NCBI GenBank assembly: GCA_047605615.1
Contig: JASGFI010000137.1
Span: 1 to 7,511 of the forward strand
DNA length: 7,511 nucleotides
Reading direction: 5' to 3'
From: Taibaiella sp047605615
GTDB taxonomy: Bacteria; Bacteroidota; Bacteroidia; Chitinophagales; Chitinophagaceae
This document shows positions 1 to 7,146 of the stretch, piece by piece. The notes below the pieces were generated by a model that had not been told where the DNA came from, made no database searches, and worked only from the letters and a program-made list of their open reading frames with translations. The first letter of the stretch is position 1, and each line of letters opens with the position of its first letter. A program made the translations under genes and the position numbers.

Positions 1-420
1 GCCCGGCACCGGGCCCGAGTTTTCCAGTTTTTCGTTCAGGAAAACAGTTGTGGGGTAAGAGAGGCGGCCTTGCAACAAATCCAAAGCCAGCGTATTGGCC
101 TTGTACTGCGCCGAATATTCCCACTTCTTGCCCTTGAACATGACGGGCGTTTTTTGCTCCGCATCAAACTTCACGGCGTAATAATACTTGTTGATGTAAT
201 CAATCACCGAATCGTTGCCGTAGGTTTTCTTGTCCATCACCTTGCACCAGCCGCACCAAGAGGTATATACGTCCACTATTACCTTGCGCGGCTCTTTTTT
301 CATCAATGCCTCTGCCTCTTCAAAAGTCAACCAATTTATTTCTTTCTTGGTATCGGTAGCCAACACGCTTTGGCACACAAGGCCAAGAAGGCACAACAAG
401 GCAAATATTTTCTTAGGCAT
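1..420 (-). CDS. Exported thioredoxin-fold protein (C-terminal part outside window)
   Basis: This gene reads leftward from an ATG at 420-418 and stays open to base 1, so 140 residues are visible and the C-terminus is missing. Residues 1-21 look like a Sec signal peptide: Lys-Lys, then a hydrophobic core, ending SVLA, with likely cleavage after Ala21. No residue pattern fits a lipobox convincingly, so a soluble periplasmic protein is more likely than a lipoprotein. Residues 46-60 contain the thioredoxin beta strand and the redox motif W-C-G-W-C-K (Cys56, Cys59). A Tyr-Pro-Thr at 122-124 is in the expected place for the cis-proline loop. A CGWC active site in a DUF255/thioredoxin_7-like setting suggests a thiol:disulfide reductase or interchange protein in the periplasm; the substrate cannot be told. 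It is divergent from ubiX, so the two share the 421-533 intergenic region. The fold is sure; the exact role is not. Confidence 0.88.
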   Translation of the reverse strand, partial: MPKKIFALLCLLGLVCQSVLATDTKKEINWLTFEEAEALMKKEPRKVIVDVYTSWCGWCKVMDKKTYGNDSVIDYINKYYYAVKFDAEQKTPVMFKGKKWEYSAQYKANTLALDLLQGRLSYPTTVFLNEKLENSGPVPG

Positions 421-474
421 CGTTTCCTGTTTTTGGATTTTAATGATGTTGTTTACCCAACTTTTCGTTTAGGC

Positions 475-506
475 TTGCAATATACAAAGCAGATGACGTA
501 GTTTTG
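475..506 (+). promoter_or_regulatory. Putative Bacteroidota-type promoter of ubiX
   Basis: TAGTTTTG at 499-506 matches the Bacteroidota -7 consensus TAnnTTTG exactly. A TTG at 475-477 sits 21 bases upstream, in the range expected for the -33 element, though it lacks the first T of TTTG. Transcription would start near 512-514. That would leave the TTG at 504 inside the promoter and make the TTG at 534 the usable start of ubiX. This is a motif match only; no transcript data support it. Confidence 0.45.
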
Positions 507-533
507 TTGTTGTTAACAATAGATAAATTAAAA

Positions 534-1112
534 TTGGGTATAAAAATAGCCGTGGCCGTTACCGGAGCAAGCGGTTCCATTTACGCACAGCAGTTGCTTC
601 TTTCCCTGCAAGAATCAAAGGAGCAGGTAGCCGAAGTAAGTTTGGTATGGAGCGACAATGCCAAAACTGTGTGGCGGCAGGAGCTTGGCAACGATGGCTT
701 CGACAATTTTCCGTTCAAGGTGTGGCACAAGAACGATTACTATGCGCCCTTCGCTTCGGGCAGCGCCGACTATCATGCGTTAATCATTTGCCCGTGCAGC
801 ATGGGTACGCTCGGGCGCATAGCGGGCGGCATCAGCGACAACTTGATAACCCGTGCAGCAGACGTAATGCTGAAAGAACGCCGAAAACTGGTTTGTGTCG
901 TCAGGGAAACACCTTACAACCTTATACACATCAACAACATGAAAAGCATAACCGAAGCGGGCGGCATCATTTGCCCGGCATCTCCTTCATTTTACCAACA
1001 ACCCCAGGACTTGGAAGCCGCGGCACGCACCGTTACCGACAGAGCTTTGAACCTTGCAGGCATCAAAACAAAAGGCTACCAATGGGGCGGCGACAATAAC
1101 AAAAAAGCATAA
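534..1112 (+). CDS. ubiX: Flavin prenyltransferase UbiX
   Basis: UbiX joins a dimethylallyl group to FMN in the cytoplasm to make prenyl-FMN, the cofactor of UbiD-type decarboxylases. With the start used here the product has 192 residues, normal for the family. Family motifs are in order: GASGS at 11-15 (FMN phosphate loop), CPCSMGTLGRIAGG at 86-99, the RAADVMLKERR helix after it, RETP at 124-127, HINNM soon after, and PASPSFY at 148-154. The frame has no ATG upstream of the conserved core. Candidate starts are TTG at 504, 507, 510 and 534. I chose 534 because it gives MGIKIAVAVTGASGS, the usual N-terminus, and because 504 lies within a putative promoter; the longer form would have 202 residues. 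The stop is 22 bases before the aminopeptidase gene, so the two are probably co-transcribed. No ubiD is visible here, so the pathway served (for example a quinone or aromatic acid decarboxylation) is unknown. Confidence 0.95.
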   Translation: MGIKIAVAVTGASGSIYAQQLLLSLQESKEQVAEVSLVWSDNAKTVWRQELGNDGFDNFPFKVWHKNDYYAPFASGSADYHALIICPCSMGTLGRIAGGISDNLITRAADVMLKERRKLVCVVRETPYNLIHINNMKSITEAGGIICPASPSFYQQPQDLEAAARTVTDRALNLAGIKTKGYQWGGDNNKKA

Positions 1113-1134
1113 CACCACAATCTTTCATTTCAAA

Positions 1135-2253
1135 ATGGCCAAGAAAACATCAAAAAAAACGAACAAGGACAACGCTATTGTTACCAAAGAATCTTTGGTA
1201 TTCTTTGAACAGTACATCAACAATCCATCGCCCACCGGCTTCGAGGCATCGGGACAGCAAATGTGGTTGGATTACATAAAGCCCTACATACACCAGTATT
1301 ATGTAGATACCTATGGCAGCGCAGTGGGCATCGTCAACCCGGAAGCCGAATACAAGGTAGTGATAGAAGCCCATGCCGACGAAATAAGCTGGTTCGTGAA
1401 TTATATTACCGACGATGGTTTGATATACGTCATACGCAACGGCGGTTCCGACCATCAAATAGCCCCCTCCAAAAGGGTGAACATCCACACCGACAAGGGT
1501 ATGGTGAAAGCCGTGTTTGGCTGGCCGGCCATACATACCCGCCTGGCCGGCGAAAAAGAAGAAGCCCCTACCCTTAAAAACATATTTCTCGATTGCGGCT
1601 GCACCACCAAGGCCGAGGTGGAAGCCAAGGGCATACACGTGGGTTGCGTCATTACCTACGAAGATGAATTTACCGTGCTGAACGACCGCTATTACGTAGG
1701 CCGTGCGCTCGACAACCGTGCCGGTGGTTTCATGATAGCCGAAGTGGCCAGGCTGTTGCACGAGAACAAGAAGAAACTACCCTTTGGCCTATACATAGTC
1801 AATGCCGTACAGGAAGAGGTAGGCTTGCGCGGCGCGGAAATGATAGCCCACCACATAAAACCCAACGTAGCCATAGTGACCGATGTAACGCACGACACCA
1901 CCACGCCCATGATCAACAAAAAAAACCAAGGCGACTTGGCCTGTGGCAAAGGTCCCGTGGTGAGCTATGCGCCCGCCGTGCAAAACAACCTGAACAAGCT
2001 GTTGGTTAAAGCTGCCGAAGACAATAAGATACCCTTCCAACGCCAAGCCTCATCGCGCGCTACCGGCACCGATACCGATGCCTTTGCTTATTCAAATAGC
2101 GGCGTACCTTCGGCATTGATTTCGCTGCCCTTGCGCTATATGCACACCACGGTGGAAATGATTCATAAGGAAGACGTGGACAATGTGATAAGGCTCATCT
2201 ACCATTCGTTGTTGAGCATAAAGGACGGCCAAGATTTTCGTTACCTCAAATAA
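1135..2253 (+). CDS. M42 family metallo-aminopeptidase
   Basis: This 372-residue protein belongs to peptidase family M42, dinuclear-metal aminopeptidases that usually form large tetrahedral assemblies in the cytoplasm and trim short peptides. All expected metal and catalytic positions are present: His80 and Asp82 in AHADE, Asp193 in ALDNRAGG (bridging metal ligand), Glu227-Glu228 in VQEEVGLRGA (general base and ligand), Asp250 in TDVTHD, and His337 in MHTTVEM near the C-terminus. It is therefore probably active. The substrate class (acidic, neutral or deblocking) cannot be read from sequence. The ATG at 1135 is preferred over an in-frame ATG at 1054 because the latter would overlap ubiX by 59 bases and add a tail unlike the family. 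The first 16 residues are a lysine-rich extension. It follows ubiX by 22 bases and precedes the DUF4240 gene by 10, so the three look like an operon. Confidence 0.95.
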   Translation: MAKKTSKKTNKDNAIVTKESLVFFEQYINNPSPTGFEASGQQMWLDYIKPYIHQYYVDTYGSAVGIVNPEAEYKVVIEAHADEISWFVNYITDDGLIYVIRNGGSDHQIAPSKRVNIHTDKGMVKAVFGWPAIHTRLAGEKEEAPTLKNIFLDCGCTTKAEVEAKGIHVGCVITYEDEFTVLNDRYYVGRALDNRAGGFMIAEVARLLHENKKKLPFGLYIVNAVQEEVGLRGAEMIAHHIKPNVAIVTDVTHDTTTPMINKKNQGDLACGKGPVVSYAPAVQNNLNKLLVKAAEDNKIPFQRQASSRATGTDTDAFAYSNSGVPSALISLPLRYMHTTVEMIHKEDVDNVIRLIYHSLLSIKDGQDFRYLK

Positions 2254-2263
2254 AACCAACATA

Positions 2264-2830
2264 ATGAACGAAGAACTCTTTTGGCAGTTGATAGACAAGG
2301 CCCGCAGCGCGCCCAATGCCAATTTTGAAACCCAATGCGTAACCCTTACGGAATACCTGTTGGCGTACACCGAAGAAGAAATAATAACCTTTGAAGAAAT
2401 ACTCCGCGAAAAGATAGAAGAAGCATCTTCTTGGAGGACAATGGCGGCCAGCTTTGTGGTGCGCAGCTTCATATCGGACGATGAATACGAAGATTTTCGT
2501 GCATGGTTGGTGGGGCAAGGCAAAACCAATTTCCACAAGGTGCTGCGCGACCCCAACGAAATATGCAATATACTGAAGCCCGGACAGGTAAAGGACATGC
2601 ACGGCGAGTACATGCTGTTCGTGGCGGTGAACGCCTATCTCGAAAAAACCGACAGCGACGACGATGAAGCATTTTACGAAAAAATAGAACATCCGGAAGA
2701 AAAGGAAATAGTGCAAACATGGCCCGAATCGAAGCAGGAGTACCGCAACCTTTTCCCTCGTTTGTACGACACCTTCTGGAACGAAAAACGCATAGAAGAA
2801 AGGCTGGAAGAGGCCGAAAATGAAGAGTAG
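2264..2830 (+). CDS. DUF4240-like acidic protein of unknown function
   Basis: The 188-residue product starts MNEELFWQLIDKAR, the typical opening of DUF4240 proteins. The visible order is this N-terminal helix, a VTLTEYLLAYTEEEIITFEE segment (27-46), a WRTMAASFVVRSFISDDEYEDFRAWLVGQG segment (58-87), and a DP-E-I-C stretch near 97-101. The C-terminal third is very rich in Glu and Asp and ends in a charged helix (about 173-188). There is no signal peptide, membrane segment or recognisable catalytic motif, so it should be a soluble cytoplasmic protein. The family is widespread in bacteria and its biochemical role is not established; I do not assign one. The ATG at 2264 lies 10 bases after the aminopeptidase stop, which points to co-transcription. 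Family assignment is from recalled motif resemblance. Confidence 0.85.
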   Translation: MNEELFWQLIDKARSAPNANFETQCVTLTEYLLAYTEEEIITFEEILREKIEEASSWRTMAASFVVRSFISDDEYEDFRAWLVGQGKTNFHKVLRDPNEICNILKPGQVKDMHGEYMLFVAVNAYLEKTDSDDDEAFYEKIEHPEEKEIVQTWPESKQEYRNLFPRLYDTFWNEKRIEERLEEAENEE

Positions 2831-2939
2831 CAGTAAAAAATTCCATTGATTTCTTAAAGTCCATACCTCACACATACAATGCCAAATTTCACCGCGGTTT
2901 CTTTAGCTTTATGCAGACAAAGCCTAAATAGTTAGCATT

Positions 2940-4070
2940 TTGAAAATTATCATCATCGGCACCGCTTATCCGTACAAAGGCGGCTTGGCATCGTTCAACG
3001 AACGATTGGCTTACGCGCTAATGGCGCAAGGCCATGAAGTGAGCATCGAAACATTTACCCTGCAATATCCCAACTTTTTATTTCCCGGCAAGACACAATA
3101 TTCCGGCGAAGCCGTGCCGGAAGGCTTGGCCATAACATGTTCGCTCAATTCCGTAAACCCTTTGAACTGGTTGGCCCTGGGCAGGAAATTGAAGCAAGCC
3201 AAGGCCGATTTGATTTTGGTTAAATTCTGGCTACCCTTCATGGGGCCGGCGTTTGGCACCATACTGCGCATGGCCAAGCGCAATGGCCATACCAAGGTCG
3301 TCAGCATATTGGACAATGTGATACCGCACGAAAAACGCCCCGGCGACGTGCCTTTTACCAAATACTTCCTAAGACCGGTGGACGGCTTCGTGAGCATGAG
3401 CCGCGAAGTGCTGAAAGACCTCAAAACCTTTGAACCCGACAAGCCCGCCCTTTTTTCGCCGCATCCGGTTTACGACAATTATGGCGACCCTGTTCCGAAG
3501 TCCGAAGCCCGAAGTAAGTTAGGCATAGGTGCCGATGAAAAAGTGGTGTTGTTCTTTGGCTTCATCAGGAAATACAAAGGCTTGGATATACTGCTGGAAG
3601 CCATGGCCAACGAGGCCATCCGCAGCGGCAACATAAAGCTGGTAGTGGCCGGCGAATACTACGGCGACAAGGAAGAATACGAAGCCTTGATAAACAAACT
3701 GGGCATTGGCCAAAAGCTGTACCTGTTTACCGATTTCATACCCAATACCGAGGTGAAATATTTCTTCTCTGCCGCCGACGTGGTGGTGCAGCCTTACCGT
3801 ACCGCCACGCAAAGCGGCATATCGCAAATAGCCTACCATTTCGAGAAACCCATGATAGTAACCAATGTGGGCGGCCTGCCCGAAATAGTGCCGCACGGCA
3901 AGGTGGGCTACGTAACCGATGTGGACAAAGACGCCATAGCCGAGGCCATAATAGATTTCTTCAATCGGCCCGCGGACAGCTTCGCCCAAAACATCGGCAC
4001 AGAGAAGCAAAAATATAGCTGGGCGTTCTTTGTGGAAAACATCATGGGGCTGTATGCAAAGTTTTATTAG
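2940..4070 (+). CDS. GT4-type (GT-B fold) glycosyltransferase
   Basis: The 376-residue protein has the two Rossmann halves of a GT-B enzyme. The N-terminal half opens MKIIIIGTAYPYKGGLASFNERLA, with the glycine loop that holds the acceptor side. The donor half begins near 200 with VVLFFGFIRKYKGLDILLEA (203-221), followed by LVVAGEYYG, an FIPNTEVKYFFSAADVVVQPY stretch, and TATQSGISQIAYHFEKPMIVTNVGGLPEIV (288-317). That last block is the GT4 EX7E region. Its first Glu is Gln291 (in TQSG), a variant I recall from other bacterial GT4 enzymes, while Glu315 is kept. It probably adds a sugar to a lipid-linked or surface glycan; the donor and acceptor cannot be predicted. No membrane segment is seen. 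The start is TTG at 2940: an in-frame stop lies at 2925, no ATG intervenes, and the beta-strand begins immediately. It stands 109 bases after the previous gene and has no sugar-pathway neighbours in the window. Confidence 0.92.
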   Translation: MKIIIIGTAYPYKGGLASFNERLAYALMAQGHEVSIETFTLQYPNFLFPGKTQYSGEAVPEGLAITCSLNSVNPLNWLALGRKLKQAKADLILVKFWLPFMGPAFGTILRMAKRNGHTKVVSILDNVIPHEKRPGDVPFTKYFLRPVDGFVSMSREVLKDLKTFEPDKPALFSPHPVYDNYGDPVPKSEARSKLGIGADEKVVLFFGFIRKYKGLDILLEAMANEAIRSGNIKLVVAGEYYGDKEEYEALINKLGIGQKLYLFTDFIPNTEVKYFFSAADVVVQPYRTATQSGISQIAYHFEKPMIVTNVGGLPEIVPHGKVGYVTDVDKDAIAEAIIDFFNRPADSFAQNIGTEKQKYSWAFFVENIMGLYAKFY

Positions 4071-4090
4071 CCACGTCCCGAAGGACTTGG
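4071..4090. other. Stem-loop directly after the glycosyltransferase stop
   Basis: The eight bases 4071-4078 (CCACGTCC) pair with 4083-4090 (GGACTTGG), with one C-T mismatch (4074/4087) and a CGAA tetraloop. It begins at the base following the stop codon. On the minus strand the loop reads C-TTCG-G, the very stable UUCG type. No T-run follows on the plus strand, so it is not a standard intrinsic terminator; it could be a 3'-end stabilising or weak termination structure, or chance. Confidence 0.35.
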
Positions 4091-4401
4091 ATGCGCTGGC
4101 GGAAATATGGGCGTTACGATTGGGCTATTTTTGAGCACAAACGGTATTATTCGCTTTTGGGTCGCTTATGGATATAATAAAATATTTAATGTGTTAATTG
4201 CCCAAGCGTCAATAGTATATCTAATCCCGGTTGGTACTGTTCGTTCATTGCCCTTTGCGGTGTGGGTGTTCTCCCAACGGGTGTAAACTGTTTTTTGTTG
4301 AGCGAAAAATCGGCAACTCTTTGTGCTGCAAATGTAGGTTTCCGTACCAATCCTTACTTTCATTTGCTACATTCGTCTTTTGAACAAATTTTTATCGAAA
4401 G
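4071..4401. other. Intergenic region upstream of proB with imperfect inverted repeats
   Basis: This stretch of 331 bases holds no convincing gene. Besides the stem-loop at its left end, two further imperfect inverted repeats occur. The first is CGCTTTTGGG (4152-4161) with CCCAAGCG (4201-4208), which pairs with a two-base bulge around a very AT-rich loop. The second is CCCGGTTGG (4226-4234) with CCAACGGG (4274-4281), which pairs with one bulged G and is followed ten bases later by a run of six T (4291-4296). A smaller GGG/CCC hairpin (4264-4275) would compete with the second. These could form a folded leader or terminator ahead of proB, but similar structures are expected by chance at this length. 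A possible promoter is TTTG at 4294-4297 with ACTCTTTG at 4316-4323, which lacks the consensus TA. An open frame of 59 codons (4107-4286) was not accepted. Confidence 0.4.
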
Positions 4402-5484
4402 GTGCGAAAACCATTTAAACGGATAACGGTAAAGATAGGCAGCAACGTCATCGCCCGTGCAGACGGAACACTGGACGTGGCGCGCATTTCGGCATTGGTA
4501 GCCCAAGTGGCGGGGCTGCACAAGCAAGGCACAGAGATATTGCTTGTTTCTTCGGGGGCGGTGGCATCGGGGCGCAGTGCCTTGAAGCCGGCAAAGAAAA
4601 TGGACGTGGTGGACGAACGGCAGTTGTTTTCGGCAATAGGCCAGGCCAAATTGATGAACCATTACTGGCAGCTGTTTGAGGAGCATGGCATAACGGTAGG
4701 CCAATTGCTCACCACCAAAGAAAATTTTGCCGACAGGCGCGGTTACCTAAACCAACGGAATTGCCTGTGGGTCATGCTGGCCAATGGCGTGGTGCCTGTC
4801 ATCAACGAGAACGATGCGGTATCGGTAACGGAACTGATGTTTACCGACAATGACGAACTTTCGGGATTGGTGGCTTCCATGATGAATGCCGATGCCCTTT
4901 TTATATTGAGCAACGTGGACGGCATATACACCGGGATGCCCGGCCGGCAAGGCGTTGAACTAATACCCACCATAGAAACCGGCACCGATGTAAGCAGTTA
5001 TGTACAGGCCACCAAGTCATCGTTTGGCCGCGGCGGCATGCTTACCAAAACCAAGATAGCCCAAAAAATAAGCGAGGAGGGCATAGACGTATTCATAGCC
5101 AATGGCCGGCGCGACCAGATACTGCCGCAACTGATGGCTAATTGGCAGGAAACCCCATGCACCCATTTCCCTGCGGCAAAAGAAGGTGTGTCGAGCGTAA
5201 AGAAATGGATAGCGCATAGCGATGGATTTGCAAAAGGCAGTGTATTTATAGATGAAAACGCAATGCAAGCCCTGCACGGTACCAAGGCCGTGAGCTTGCT
5301 GCCAGTGGGCGTGGTACGCATAGAGGGCGATTTTGAAAAAGACGACATCATAAGGATATTTACCGACAAGGGGAAATACATAGGTGTAGGCAAAGCTGCT
5401 TACAGTAGCGAAAAAGTACAAGAAGTATTGGGTACCAAAAACCAAAAACCATTGGTGCATTACAATTATTTGCACCTGGAATAG
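4402..5484 (+). CDS. proB: Glutamate 5-kinase ProB, with C-terminal PUA domain
   Basis: ProB phosphorylates L-glutamate with ATP to glutamyl-5-phosphate, the committed and usually proline-inhibited step of proline synthesis in the cytoplasm. The 360-residue product matches the full two-domain form (E. coli ProB is 367). Amino-acid kinase motifs are ITVKIGSNV (8-16, catalytic Lys11), SSGAVASG (50-57), VPVINENDAVSV (131-142), FTDNDELSG (147-155), SNVDGIYT (170-177) and GRGGMLTKTKIAQ (209-221). From about 277 to 350 a PUA domain follows (KGSVFIDENA, SLLPVGVVRIEG, YIGVGKAAY). The start is GTG at 4402: an in-frame stop lies at 4381 and no ATG occurs before the core. A GAAAGG sequence touches the start codon, too close to act as a Shine-Dalgarno site. 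proA follows after 12 bases, so the two are almost surely one transcript. Of 24 Ile codons I count 20 ATA. Confidence 0.97.
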   Translation: MRKPFKRITVKIGSNVIARADGTLDVARISALVAQVAGLHKQGTEILLVSSGAVASGRSALKPAKKMDVVDERQLFSAIGQAKLMNHYWQLFEEHGITVGQLLTTKENFADRRGYLNQRNCLWVMLANGVVPVINENDAVSVTELMFTDNDELSGLVASMMNADALFILSNVDGIYTGMPGRQGVELIPTIETGTDVSSYVQATKSSFGRGGMLTKTKIAQKISEEGIDVFIANGRRDQILPQLMANWQETPCTHFPAAKEGVSSVKKWIAHSDGFAKGSVFIDENAMQALHGTKAVSLLPVGVVRIEGDFEKDDIIRIFTDKGKYIGVGKAAYSSEKVQEVLGTKNQKPLVHYNYLHLE

Positions 5485-5496
5485 CCTGAATTTTTT

Positions 5497-6753
5497 ATGG
5501 AAAAAAACACCCAAAACACTTGGAAATCTGCCGTGGCAAAGGCTTCCAGGGAGTTGAACTTGGTAAGCGAAGAAAGAAAACAGGAGGTGTTGCTGGCTTT
5601 GGCCAATAGCATACCCGCAGCCGCCGCATCAATGCTGGCCTCCAACAACATGGATTTGGCAAGAATGGATATCCAAAATCCTATGTACGACAGGTTGTTG
5701 TTGTCCGAAGAAAGGCTACAATCTATTGCCGATGACCTACGCAATGTAGCGCATCTGCCTTCTCCCTTAGGCAAAATATTGGAACGAACCGAACGCCCCA
5801 ACGGTATGTTGATACAGAAAGTTGCGGTATCCTTTGGCGTAATCGGTATCATATACGAAGCCAGGCCCAACGTGACGTTCGATGTGTTTGCGCTGTGTTT
5901 TAAATCGGGAAATGTATGCGTGTTGAAGGGGGGCAGCGATGCACACGAATCCAATACGGCCATTGTTGGCTTGATAAAAAGCGTGCTGCAATCCTTTGGC
6001 CTCAACGAAGATTTTATAACCTTGTTGCCGGCGGGCAGGGAAGCCACCGCCGACCTGATGGATGCCGTAGGTACGGTGGATGTAATCATTCCGCGCGGAG
6101 GCAAGGGCTTGATAGAATACGTGCGCAACAATTCGCGCGTGCCGGTTATAGAAACCGGTGCAGGGGTTTGTCATACCTATTTCGACAAAGAAGGCGACCG
6201 GGCCAAAGGTTCGGCCATAGTGTTCAATGCCAAAACCCGCAGGGTGAGCGTATGCAACGCGCTCGATTGCCTCGTCATCCATAAAGACCGCCTGGCCTGC
6301 CTTCCAGAATTGGCAAGTGATTTGGCCACTAAAAACGTTTTAATTTATGCCGACGGGCCGGCACTATCCATTTTGAAGGGCCATTATCCTTCGGAACTGT
6401 TGCGGCCTGCCACGGACGAAAGCTACGGCACGGAATTTCTGTCCTATACCATGTCCATAAAAACGGTCAATGACACCAACGAAGCCATTGACCATATAGC
6501 TGCTTTCGGCTCCAGGCATAGCGAATGTATAGTGACCGAAAATGCGGATACGGCCGCCTATTTCGCCAAGCGGGTAGATGCGGCTTGCGTTTACACCAAC
6601 GTTTCCACCGCATTTACAGATGGCGCACAATTTGGGCTGGGAGCCGAAATTGGTATCAGTACGCAGAAACTCCATGCGCGCGGCCCCATGGCCCTGGCGG
6701 AACTTTGTTCGTATAAATGGATTATTACGGGCAATGGCCAAGTGCGAGGCTGA
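5497..6753 (+). CDS. proA: Gamma-glutamyl phosphate reductase ProA
   Basis: ProA reduces glutamyl-5-phosphate with NADPH to glutamate-5-semialdehyde, which cyclises to pyrroline-5-carboxylate for ProC. The 418-residue length is normal. The aldehyde-dehydrogenase fold is clear: GVIGIIYEARPNVTFDVFALCFKSGN (114-139) carries the family signature of the cofactor domain, then VLKGGSDAHESN (142-153), VDVIIPRGGKGLIEYV (194-209) and ETGAGVCHTYFD (219-230). The nucleophile is Cys253 in VSVCNALD. The C-terminal part has the expected HSECIVTEN, DAACVYTNVSTAFTDG and the closing LHARGPMALAELCSYKWIITG. The ATG at 5497 is 12 bases after proB and follows a T-run; there is no strong ribosome binding site, as usual in Bacteroidota. 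ProB and ProA act in sequence on a labile intermediate, which explains their pairing. No clear hairpin-plus-T terminator follows the stop. Confidence 0.97.
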   Translation: MEKNTQNTWKSAVAKASRELNLVSEERKQEVLLALANSIPAAAASMLASNNMDLARMDIQNPMYDRLLLSEERLQSIADDLRNVAHLPSPLGKILERTERPNGMLIQKVAVSFGVIGIIYEARPNVTFDVFALCFKSGNVCVLKGGSDAHESNTAIVGLIKSVLQSFGLNEDFITLLPAGREATADLMDAVGTVDVIIPRGGKGLIEYVRNNSRVPVIETGAGVCHTYFDKEGDRAKGSAIVFNAKTRRVSVCNALDCLVIHKDRLACLPELASDLATKNVLIYADGPALSILKGHYPSELLRPATDESYGTEFLSYTMSIKTVNDTNEAIDHIAAFGSRHSECIVTENADTAAYFAKRVDAACVYTNVSTAFTDGAQFGLGAEIGISTQKLHARGPMALAELCSYKWIITGNGQVRG

Positions 6754-6968
6754 AGTAATACCGAATATGTACCATAAACAGTCCTATTCACATCTTGGGT
6801 TTTTTGTGCCGTAGCGAGCAATTATAAACGTTAGCTGCCACGTTCAACACCAAGACTGCCTAATACCGACTTTGACAGGACTGCAAAATGGGCGCAAGGG
6901 GCGTTATGGCCGCCGCATTTATTTTTTGAAAAATTTCCAGCTACGATAAAACAACCAAAACCAAGAGA

Positions 6969-7082
6969 ATGATAGAAAGAATGATTGTAGCCCTTTCAGT
7001 CGCCGTAACAGGCAAGAATGTTTATGATTGGCTTGTTTGCCGATACAAGGCCGGTAAGGGTAAGCACGAGGCCAAAACATAG
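6969..7082 (+). CDS. Possible small protein (37 residues), phage-like context
   Basis: An ATG at 6969, preceded by an A-rich leader (AAACCAAGAG), opens a frame of 37 residues that ends at TAG 7080-7082. It begins MIERMIVALSVAVTGKNVYD, continues through WLVCRY, and ends in a basic tail rich in Lys and Gly (KAGKGKHEAK). The first two thirds could form one amphipathic or membrane-associated helix. Codon choice (GCC, GGC, AAG, GTA) resembles the neighbours. Very small proteins with a short hydrophobic start, a Trp and a basic tail occur among Bacteroidota phage genes, which fits the terminase-like gene 118 bases downstream; that comparison is from memory. I do not assign a function. It may be a chance open frame. 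Confidence 0.35.
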   Translation: MIERMIVALSVAVTGKNVYDWLVCRYKAGKGKHEAKT

Positions 7083-7146
7083 GGGCCCTAACAAAATTGT
7101 CAGGAATGTTTACAGGCCAACTATGTGTATGCAAACGCCACCATGT

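Noticed and set aside
1054..1134. In-frame ATG extending the aminopeptidase by 27 residues
   Set aside because: It would overlap ubiX by 59 bases and adds sequence unlike the family; the ATG at 1135 gives a normal N-terminus.
4107..4286. Open frame of 59 hydrophobic residues in the gap before proB
   Set aside because: No recognisable motif, no leader signal, and it spans the inverted repeats; length is within chance for this stretch. A second frame across 4076-4176 reads as an Arg/Tyr-rich peptide and is equally unsupported.
6756..6869. Small transposable element (MITE) with a nine-base target duplication
   Set aside because: The bases just inside the two TAATACCGA copies are not inverted repeats of each other, and a nine-base repeat is expected by chance fairly often in this length.
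7080..7090. Palindrome TAGGGGCCCTA as a terminator hairpin
   Set aside because: The arms meet with a single central base, so no loop can form, and no T-run follows.
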